Shown: in pieces, positions 55,785-64,000 of the stretch | Position numbering within the stretch: the stretch's first letter is position 1 | Layout: every line of letters begins with the position of its first letter | Source: Dokdonella sp. | GTDB lineage: Bacteria > Pseudomonadota > Gammaproteobacteria > Xanthomonadales > Rhodanobacteraceae | Direction: 5' to 3' | Length of the DNA: 64,000 bases | Assembly (NCBI RefSeq): GCF_017744955.1 | Contig: NZ_JAGIAG010000001.1 | Location: 1,054,001 to 1,118,000, forward strand | Program-made: the position numbers and the translations under genes | Notes under the pieces: generated by a model | Told to the model about the DNA's origin: nothing | Databases searched by the model: none | What the model saw: the letters and a program-made list of their open reading frames with translations, nothing else

Positions 55785-56957
55785 TCACCACCAGCGGCGC
55801 TTGTCGCCGGCGAGAATGCGCAGCATGTGCCGTTTGGCCAGCGGCAGGCGACCGAGCGGGCCGAAGCAGGCGTCGCGCAGCGGCGCGAGCAGGGCCGCGT
55901 CGGACTGGAACAGCGGCGTCAGCCAGCGACTGAGGAATTGGTAGATCGCGACGTGGCGCGCCCGCCGTCGCGCGTAGTCGTCGAGCGCCGCGGCGAGGTC
56001 GCCGCGCGCGGCGAGCGCGGCGGCCAGCGCCTGCGCGTCGAGCAGCGCCATGTTGACGCCCTGGCCGAGCTGCGGGCTCATGCCGTGCGCGGCGTCGCCG
56101 ACGTAGACGACGCGTTCGCGCCACGGCCGGCGCAGCACGACGTCGCGATAGCGCGCGCGATTGAGCAGGCCCGGATCGTCCAGCGCGTTGGTGCGTTCGG
56201 CCAGCTCCGGCCAGAGCGCGGCGACCTCGCCCTGCATGCGCGCCAGCGCGGCGCGATCGAAGCCCTCGACAGCGGCGCCGGGCAGGCTGTAGTAGAAGGT
56301 CAGCCAGCGGCGTCCGTCCGCGTCGCCGGGGCGGCTGCCGACCGGCAGCACGCCGAGCATCGTGCGCGTGCCGTCGTAGCGCTGGCGCAGTTCCGACGGA
56401 TGCGCCCAGTCGTCCGCCGGCAGCAGGCACCACATTGCGCCCCACGGATACAGGCGTTCGCGCACGAGCAGGCCGCTCGACGTGCGCAGCGCGGAATGGC
56501 TGCCGTCGGCGACCACGATCAGGTCGTAGGGGCCGTGGGCGACGTCGTTCCCGTCGACGAGGTGGCGTCCGTCCGCGGCGATCGAAGCGATGCGCGCGCC
56601 GGTGCGGATCGCCGCGACCTGGCGGCAGCGTTCGTGCAGCAGCGCGAACAGAGCGCCGCGCGTCATGCCGAGGCCGCTGGCGTCGGCGGCGAACTCGGCA
56701 TAGCGCATGTCCATCACCGCGCGCCCGGCCGCGTTCGCGCCGTGCAGGCGTTCGATGCGCGCCCCGCATGCGCGGACGTCCGCGCCGAGGCCGAGCGCGT
56801 CGAGCACGCCGAGGCCGGTCGGCTGCAGCAGGAAACCGGCGCCGACCGGGCGCAGTTCGGAGCTGCGTTCGAAGATCTCGATCGCGTGCCCCTCGCGGGC
56901 GAGAAACAGCGCCGCCGCCTGTCCGGCGCTGCCGTAGCCGACGATGCCTATCTTCAT
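55785..56957 (-). CDS. FAD-dependent monooxygenase
   Basis: 390 residues from the ATG at 56957 (AAGGGG upstream). FAD motifs: G-I-V-G-Y-G-S-A-G-Q-A-A-A near the start, D-L-I-V-V-A-D-G-S-H-S around 155 and Y-V-G-D-A-A-H-G-M-S-P-Q-L-G-Q-G-V-N-M-A near 290, as in aromatic-ring and UbiH-type hydroxylases. The C-terminus ends in a basic K-R-R-W-W. Substrate unknown; it could act in ubiquinone synthesis or in hydroxylation of a natural product. It is divergent from thiC, with the TPP riboswitch between. Confidence 0.85.
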   Translation of the reverse strand: MKIGIVGYGSAGQAAALFLAREGHAIEIFERSSELRPVGAGFLLQPTGLGVLDALGLGADVRACGARIERLHGANAAGRAVMDMRYAEFAADASGLGMTRGALFALLHERCRQVAAIRTGARIASIAADGRHLVDGNDVAHGPYDLIVVADGSHSALRTSSGLLVRERLYPWGAMWCLLPADDWAHPSELRQRYDGTRTMLGVLPVGSRPGDADGRRWLTFYYSLPGAAVEGFDRAALARMQGEVAALWPELAERTNALDDPGLLNRARYRDVVLRRPWRERVVYVGDAAHGMSPQLGQGVNMALLDAQALAAALAARGDLAAALDDYARRRARHVAIYQFLSRWLTPLFQSDAALLAPLRDACFGPLGRLPLAKRHMLRILAGDKRRWW

Positions 56958-57066
56958 CCGTGCCCCTTCGTCCGTTCTCCTTCGACCATGCGACTGTAGT
57001 CGGCCGGCGCCGCGGCGCGAAACGCCGCGGGTGGTCGCGCTTGGGCGAACGTGCTTCAATGCGCCT

Positions 57067-59132
<2,066 letters not shown>

Positions 59133-59150
59133 AGCGGCTATGATCCGCGC

Positions 59151-60149
59151 ATGAAACTTCCGGTTCCCTTCATCCAGCTGCCGCTGTCGTTCGACGCGTC
59201 CGCATTGGCGGCCGAGATCGCCGCGTTCGACGAGAGCCTGTGGCGGCCGCACCCGAGCGGCATGCCCGGCAACTCGGCGCTGCCGCTCGCGGCCGTCGGC
59301 GGCGATCCGGCGCGCGGCGACGCGCTCGAGGGGCCGATGCGGCCAACGCCGGCGCTCGAACGCAGTCCGTACCTGCGCCAGGTGCTCGGCAACCTCGGCG
59401 CGGTGCTCGGGCGCATCCGCCTGATGCGCCTCTCCGGCCGCGCGGAGGTCGAGGAACACGTCGACCTCGACTACTACTGGAACGAGCGCGTGCGCGTGCA
59501 CGTGCCGATCGTGACGCAGCCGACCGTGCGCTTCTCCTGCGGCGATGCGCAGATCAACATGGCCGAGGGCGAGTGCTGGATCTTCGACACCTGGCGCATG
59601 CATCACGTGCTCAACGACGCCGACCGCGCGCGCGTGCATCTGGTCGTCGACACGGTCGGCGGTCCGCTGTTCTGGGACCTGGTCAACGCCGGCCGGCCGC
59701 ACACGGCGCCTGCGCAGGGCTGGTCGCCGCGTTTCGTCGCGCCGCAGCCGCAGGCCGCTGCGCCGGCGCTCGCGTTCGAGACGGTCAACAGCCAGTCGCC
59801 GATGAGCTACTGGGAACTGCGCGGCCATATCACCTTCCTGCTCGGCGAGGCCGAGCCGCATCCGCGGCTGCAGGAAGTCGCGCATCTGGCCGGACTGTTC
59901 GTGCGCCACTGGCAGGGCCTGTGGTTCCGCCACGGCACCGACGAGGCGGGGCTGCAGGAATACCGCGATCTGCTCGCGGGCTTCTTCGCCCGCATCGGCC
60001 CGGTGGCGGGCGAAATCCGGCTGCGCAACGGCGTCGACCTCGGCGCCGCCGTGCGCGGACTGCTCGGCCGTGCCGTGCGCCGGTCCGACGCGACAGCGGC
60101 CACCGAGGAGACCTCGCGCAGCGCACCGAGAGCGGCGGCGCGCGCCTGA
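59151..60149 (+). CDS. Second aspartyl/asparaginyl beta-hydroxylase-domain protein
   Basis: 332 residues. The N-terminal ~190 carry an H-x-D in E-E-H-V-D-L-D-Y-Y-W, the later His in R-M-H-H-V-L-N-D and the 2-oxoglutarate Arg in R-A-R-V-H-L-V-V-D-T, as in Fe(II)/2OG hydroxylases. The C-terminal third (from ~220) is an unassigned helical region. It begins 18 bp after thiC, likely downstream in the same transcript; the connection to thiamine is not known. Confidence 0.85.
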   Translation: MKLPVPFIQLPLSFDASALAAEIAAFDESLWRPHPSGMPGNSALPLAAVGGDPARGDALEGPMRPTPALERSPYLRQVLGNLGAVLGRIRLMRLSGRAEVEEHVDLDYYWNERVRVHVPIVTQPTVRFSCGDAQINMAEGECWIFDTWRMHHVLNDADRARVHLVVDTVGGPLFWDLVNAGRPHTAPAQGWSPRFVAPQPQAAAPALAFETVNSQSPMSYWELRGHITFLLGEAEPHPRLQEVAHLAGLFVRHWQGLWFRHGTDEAGLQEYRDLLAGFFARIGPVAGEIRLRNGVDLGAAVRGLLGRAVRRSDATAATEETSRSAPRAAARA

Positions 60150-60291
60150 TCGGCCGCTTCGGGCGGCGGTTTCGATCGATGCGGGCGGGCGCAACCGCGT
60201 CAGTCAGCGCAAGGACATGCAGCCGGCGTACGATGCCGGAACCAGAGCGTGCGTACGCACGGATCCGGCATCCCACCCTCAGGAGGCAGGC

Positions 60292-60891
60292 ATGGCCGCG
60301 AAACTCGGCAACGACAAGCCCTTTCTTTCCGACATCCAGACGATCCGCCGGCGCGCCCGCGCACACATGGAGCGCGGCGCCGTCACCGACAGCTACTCGC
60401 TCGACCGCGAGACGGTGCTCAAGCTCCTCAACGAAGCGCTCGCCACCGAGATCGTCTGCGTGCTGCGCTACAAGGCGCACTACTACCTCGCTTCCGGCAT
60501 CAACGCCAAGAGCGTGGCGGCGGAGTTCCTCGAGCACGCCGGCGAGGAGCAGGAGCATGCCGACCGCATCGCCGAGCGCATCACCCAGCTCGACGGCACG
60601 CCGAACTTCGAGCCGGACGGCCTGTCCGGGCGCAGCCATTCCGAGTTCGTCGTGCCCGACGACCTCGCCGCGATGATCGAGGAGAACCTCGTCGCCGAGC
60701 GCATCGCGATCGACAGCTATCGCGAGATCATCAACTACGTCGGCGATCGCGACACCACCACCAAGCGCATGCTCGAGGAAATCCTCGCGGTCGAGGAGGA
60801 GCACGCCGAGGACATGAAGACGCTGATGGAGAACTTCGGCGACAAGGGCGAGCCGGCCAAGCCGCGCGACAACGGCAAGAAGAAGAAATAG
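60292..60891 (+). CDS. Bacterioferritin-like diiron protein
   Basis: 199 residues with AGGAGG before the ATG. Four-helix ferritin fold: V-L-K-L-L-N-E-A-L-A-T-E-I-V, A-E-F-L-E-H-A-G-E-E-Q-E-H-A-D-R-I, L-I-E-E-N-L-V-A-E-R-I-A-I and I-L-A-V-E-E-E-H-A-E-D-M give the diiron E/H ligands. The C-terminus is Lys-rich (G-K-K-K-K). Compared with E. coli bacterioferritin it has an extra ~30-residue N-terminal extension. It should store or oxidise iron. A perfect hairpin follows the gene. Confidence 0.9.
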   Translation: MAAKLGNDKPFLSDIQTIRRRARAHMERGAVTDSYSLDRETVLKLLNEALATEIVCVLRYKAHYYLASGINAKSVAAEFLEHAGEEQEHADRIAERITQLDGTPNFEPDGLSGRSHSEFVVPDDLAAMIEENLVAERIAIDSYREIINYVGDRDTTTKRMLEEILAVEEEHAEDMKTLMENFGDKGEPAKPRDNGKKKK

Positions 60892-60900
60892 CCCGGGGCC

Positions 60901-60933
60901 GGCTCCCGGAGCGCGGCGCGACCTCCGGGAGCC
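60901..60933 (+). terminator. Perfect hairpin after the bacterioferritin-like gene
   Basis: GGCTCCCGGAG pairs with CTCCGGGAGCC over 11 bp, loop of 11 nt, starting 9 bp after the stop codon. No T tract follows. Confidence 0.55.
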
Positions 60934-61047
60934 GCCGTCCTCGCCAAGTCCGCGGCACGCCTTAGAATGGGCGGCATCGCCCGGCGGCGGTGAGCCGGCG
61001 TGGCAAGTCGATCGAGGGCAGTCGTGGACGGAAGCGGGGTGAACAGC

Positions 61048-62037
61048 ATGCGTCACTGGATGTTCCGCGGCCTCGGCGTGGCGCTGGCCGCCTACGTCGT
61101 CGTCGTTCTGGCGCTGATGTGGTGGTGGGACTACGAACCGCCGCATTTCGACGTCGCCAAGGAAGCGCAGACGCGCGCCGCGGCGAAGCAGCAGTCGGTG
61201 GTGACCGGCTCGGTGACGACGGCGACGCTGATCACGATCGCGCAGACGCTGCTCGACAAGCGCGGCGGCTATCTCAGCAACGACAAGTTCCCGCCCGGCG
61301 TGCTGATGGACAACGTGCCGAACTGGGAATTCGGCGTGCTGACCGCCACGCGCGACCTCGCGCGCACGCTGCGCAACGATTGGAGCCGCTCGCAGACGCA
61401 GTCGGTCGAGGACAAGGACCTGCAGGAGGCCGAGCCGCTGTTCAGTTCGCCGAACGACCGCTGGCTGCTGCCGAGTTCGGAAAGCCAGTACCGCAAGGCG
61501 ATCGCGCACGTCGACGGCTATCTGACGCGGCTGGCCGACCACGACGCCAGCAACGCGCAGTTCTACGCGCGCGCCGACAATCTGGCCGACTATCTGCAGA
61601 CCGTGTCGGCGCGACTCGGCTCGCTGTCGCAGCGGCTGTCCGCCGCGGCCGGGCAGGTGCGCATCGACACCGACCTGGCCGGCGACCGCAACGCGCAGCA
61701 GTCCAAGCCGGCGCCGAGCCCGCGTCTGGTGCAGACGCCGTGGACGAAGATCGACGACAACTTCTACGAGGCGCGCGGCTACACCTGGGCGCTGCGCGAG
61801 CAGCTCGAGGCGGCGCGCATCGACTTCGCGCCGGTGCTGCACGACAAGAACGCGCTGATCAGCCTCGACCAGGTCATCCGCGAACTGGAAGAATCGCAGA
61901 AGCCGCTCGGCAGTCCGGTCGTGCTGAACGGCCGTCCGTTCGGCTTCTTCGCCAACCATTCGCTGGTGATGGCGAACTACGTCTCGCGCGCGAACGCCGC
62001 CGTGCTCGAACTGCGCGAACTGCTCAAGCGCGGTTGA
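61048..62037 (+). CDS. DUF2333 family membrane protein
   Basis: 329 residues from the ATG at 61048; a GTG at 61039 is possible. One N-terminal transmembrane helix (GLGVALAAYVVVVLALMWWW) is followed by a soluble, mainly helical region with G-G-Y-L-S-N-D-K-F-P-P-G-V-L-M-D-N-V-P-N-W-E-F-G, then F-Y-E-A-R-G-Y-T-W-A-L-R, the DUF2333 hallmark segments. The family is conserved in gammaproteobacteria without a firm role. Probably periplasmic facing. Confidence 0.9.
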   Translation: MRHWMFRGLGVALAAYVVVVLALMWWWDYEPPHFDVAKEAQTRAAAKQQSVVTGSVTTATLITIAQTLLDKRGGYLSNDKFPPGVLMDNVPNWEFGVLTATRDLARTLRNDWSRSQTQSVEDKDLQEAEPLFSSPNDRWLLPSSESQYRKAIAHVDGYLTRLADHDASNAQFYARADNLADYLQTVSARLGSLSQRLSAAAGQVRIDTDLAGDRNAQQSKPAPSPRLVQTPWTKIDDNFYEARGYTWALREQLEAARIDFAPVLHDKNALISLDQVIRELEESQKPLGSPVVLNGRPFGFFANHSLVMANYVSRANAAVLELRELLKRG

Positions 62038-62122
62038 GGTCCCGGGCGCGCCGGTTCGCACCTGCGCGCCGTTCACGCTTCGTGTACTGTCGCGCCTCCC
62101 CGCGCAACCGGCAGCGACATCC

Positions 62123-63793
62123 GTGAGTTCAACGCCGCAGCTTTCCAGTCCGGACATTTCGCCGCAGGGGCCCTGGCACAGGCTGCTCGAGCAGCCGTTG
62201 TTCCTCGGCATCCTGCTGCTGCTGCCGATCGTCTGGCTGCTGGTGCCGGTGCCGATCGACGAGACGCGCTATCTCGCGGTGGCCTGGGAAATGCGCCAGA
62301 CCGGCGAGTTCCTGGTGCCGCATCTGAACGGCGAGACTTACGCGCACAAGCCGCCGCTGCTGTTCTGGCTGATCAACGCCGGGTGGCTGGTCACCGGCGT
62401 TCACGCCTGGACCGCGCGCGCGATGACCTTGCTGTGCTCGATCGCGAGCCTGCTGCTGGTGCAGCGCCTGACCTTGCGCATGGGCGGCTCGGAGGCCGCC
62501 GCGCGCAACGCGATGTGGTTCCTGCTCGGCGCGATCTACTTCGCCGCGTTCGCCAACGCGATCATGTTCGACGTGCCGCTGACCACCTGCGTGCTGCTCG
62601 CCGTGCATGGGCTGGTGGATCTCGCCGAAGGGCGCACGCGCCGCGGCATCGCGCTGACCGGCGTCGCCATCGGGCTCGGCATCCTGGTCAAGGGGCCGGT
62701 GATGCTGCTGTTCGTCGCCATCGTCGCGCTCGGCGCGCCGTGGTGGAGCGATCGCCTGGACGGACGCCGCGCGCGCTATTTCGGCGCGTTCGCGCTGGCC
62801 TTCCTGCTCGGTGCCGCACTCGCGCTGGCGTGGGCGATTCCGGCCGCGCTGCACGGCGGGCCCGACTACGCGCGCGCGATCTTCCTGAACCAGACCTTCG
62901 ATCGCATCGAGGGCGTGGTCGGCGCCAGCACGCACAGTCGTCCGTGGTGGTGGTACTTCGTGATCTTTCCGCTGATGCTGCTGCCGTGGCCGCTGGTGAT
63001 CCGCGGCAGCTGGAGTGCGCTGCGCGCGCTCGCGCGCGCGCCGGCGCTGCGCCTGGCGCTGGTGTGGGTCGTGCCGACCTTCGTCGCGTTCTCCTGCATC
63101 GGCGGCAAGCAGCCGCACTACCTGCTGCCGGCGGTGCCGGGCGTCGCGCTCGGTCTCGCCTTCGCGCTGGACCGCGGCGCGCTGCGCGTGCGCAGCGGCC
63201 TGTTCGCGTGGTTCCTGGTCGCGCTCGGCCTGGTGCTGGCGGCGGCGCCGTATTTCGCCGCGTCGCGCCAGCGGCTCGGCTACATTGAGGACGCTACACC
63301 GGGCTGGGGTATCGCGCTGGCCGTGCTCGGCGTGCTGCTGCTGGTGTTCGTGCGTCGCGCGCGCACGCCGATGCTGCCGGCGCTGGCGATGTTGTCGGTC
63401 GCGCTGCTGGTCAAGTTCGCGGTGATCGAGGGGCCGGGCCAGCGCTACGACCTCGAGGCGATCGGCGCCAGGCTTGCCCAGGCGCAGCAGCGCGGCCAGG
63501 CGATCGTGCACCTGGGCTGGCATCACGGCGTGTACGAGTTCGCCGGCCGGCTGAAGCAGCCGATCCCGGCGATCGAGGATCCCAAGCTGCTCGAGGCCTG
63601 GGCGCAGCAGCACCCGGACGGCCTGGTGATGACCTTCTACCGGCGCTTCCGCTTCCGCGCCACGCCGGTGTTCACGCAGCCGTTCCGCGGCGGCGAGGTG
63701 TCGATCTGGAACGTGCGCGAGGCGCTCGCCTCCGGCATCGACCCGGCGGTCGCGCATACGCGCGACGCGGCCGAGGACTTCTCCGACGACTGA
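62123..63793 (+). CDS. ArnT-like glycosyltransferase (family 39/83)
   Basis: 556 residues from a GTG start. Membrane GT-C fold: the first periplasmic loop carries P-I-D-E-T-R-Y-L-A-V-A-W-E-M (the acidic catalytic Asp-Glu), then P-H-L-N-G-E-T-Y-A-H-K-P-P-L-L-F-W-L, the ArnT/PMT signature. About ten transmembrane helices follow. Family members move a sugar such as L-Ara4N or a hexose from undecaprenyl- or dolichyl-phosphate onto lipid A, protein or glycan. No arn operon is nearby, so the substrate is open. Confidence 0.88.
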   Translation: MSSTPQLSSPDISPQGPWHRLLEQPLFLGILLLLPIVWLLVPVPIDETRYLAVAWEMRQTGEFLVPHLNGETYAHKPPLLFWLINAGWLVTGVHAWTARAMTLLCSIASLLLVQRLTLRMGGSEAAARNAMWFLLGAIYFAAFANAIMFDVPLTTCVLLAVHGLVDLAEGRTRRGIALTGVAIGLGILVKGPVMLLFVAIVALGAPWWSDRLDGRRARYFGAFALAFLLGAALALAWAIPAALHGGPDYARAIFLNQTFDRIEGVVGASTHSRPWWWYFVIFPLMLLPWPLVIRGSWSALRALARAPALRLALVWVVPTFVAFSCIGGKQPHYLLPAVPGVALGLAFALDRGALRVRSGLFAWFLVALGLVLAAAPYFAASRQRLGYIEDATPGWGIALAVLGVLLLVFVRRARTPMLPALAMLSVALLVKFAVIEGPGQRYDLEAIGARLAQAQQRGQAIVHLGWHHGVYEFAGRLKQPIPAIEDPKLLEAWAQQHPDGLVMTFYRRFRFRATPVFTQPFRGGEVSIWNVREALASGIDPAVAHTRDAAEDFSDD

Positions 63794-63848
63794 GTTCTTC
63801 GGCGCCGGGAGCGGGTGAGGAATTCCCCTCTCCTGCAGCGGTCGGCGC

Positions 63849-63945
63849 GATCCCCGCGAACGCGGGGATCCACGGGGCCTTTCCCGCTCGCTTCATGGAC
63901 GATCAGCCTTGGGCTGTCGCGCCTCCTGCTTTCGCGGGAATGACC
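63849..63945. repeat. Palindromic intergenic element at the right edge
   Basis: GATCCCCGCG-AA-CGCGGGGATC (63849-63870) is a perfect hairpin, followed ~65 bp later by TTTCGCGGGAATGAC. This word pair is typical of dispersed intergenic palindromes in proteobacteria. From 63794 to 64000 I see no gene. Confidence 0.8.
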
Positions 63946-64000
63946 TTGGTCGAGGCTTCGAGCTAGCTGCGAGCGAGCAGAGGGAGCTACGCGCGCTCTG

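Noticed and set aside
55785..56957. Calling the FAD monooxygenase ubiH
   Set aside because: Motifs are general for the superfamily, and it is not at the usual pepP-ubiH site.
62123..63793. Naming the membrane glycosyltransferase arnT
   Set aside because: The catalytic loop fits, but no other arn gene is present and related enzymes use other sugars.

Overview
The window reads as a chromosomal segment of a very GC-rich gammaproteobacterium, most likely Lysobacterales (Xanthomonadales), perhaps Rhodanobacteraceae/Dokdonella-like. The reasons are the fau - 6S RNA - zapA - TIGR02449 - ygfB - pepP neighbourhood, the LpdA that carries its own lipoyl domain beside AceF, the cydP-cydA-cydB-cydX order, and several exported proteins ending in an I-F-A-D-G-F-D-like tail that I associate with this group. 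The genus is an inference. I see no tRNA, rRNA, insertion sequence, integrase, phage gene or CRISPR array.

Layout. 1-5.5 kb: partial DUF2884 gene, SDR protein, membrane coiled-coil protein, a lipoprotein / ECF sigma / membrane-protein cluster, a three-copy ~175 bp repeat, a family 2 glycosyltransferase and an ABM-domain protein. 5.5-13 kb: palindromic repeats, a choice-of-anchor B protein, a winged-helix/TPR regulator, a kelch protein, a periplasmic glutaredoxin and a DUF4920 protein. 13-20 kb: TPR protein, lpdA (E3), a delta-60 repeat protein on the other strand, an Asp/Glu racemase and aceF (E2). 20-25.5 kb: amidohydrolase, Tat-exported phospholipase C and an IPTL-CTERM beta-helix protein. 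25.5-36.5 kb: rpiA, EVE protein, fau, 6S RNA, zapA, zapB-like gene, a very large propeller/PAS/GGDEF/EAL protein, ygfB, pepP and an AcvB-type hydrolase. 36.5-44 kb: Ig-like surface protein, two small membrane/exported genes, mprF and a short VirJ-like hydrolase. 44-47 kb: cytochrome bd operon (cydP-A-B-X). 47-52 kb: a second regulator followed by two exported proteins. 52-64 kb: a hydroxylase/sulfotransferase/prolidase operon, DUF3016 lipoprotein, FAD monooxygenase, TPP riboswitch and thiC, a second hydroxylase, bacterioferritin-like protein, DUF2333 protein and an ArnT-like glycosyltransferase.

Themes. (1) Six exported proteins of unrelated fold, one of them with a Tat rather than a Sec-type signal, end in a common short C-terminal motif (consensus [IV][FY][AV][DN]G[FV][DE]). 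Two of the loci pair such proteins with paralogous wHTH-TPR regulators. This is the best candidate for an undescribed system: a C-terminal sorting or processing tag plus its regulation. (2) Lipid and envelope charge control: MprF, a short VirJ-like hydrolase next to it, a full-length AcvB-type hydrolase 4 kb away, and an ArnT-like transferase. (3) Dispersed palindromic repeats of several families sit in intergenic spaces, often between convergent genes. One supplies the last codons of the glycosyltransferase, and another forms two structured units right after 6S RNA, with compensatory base changes.
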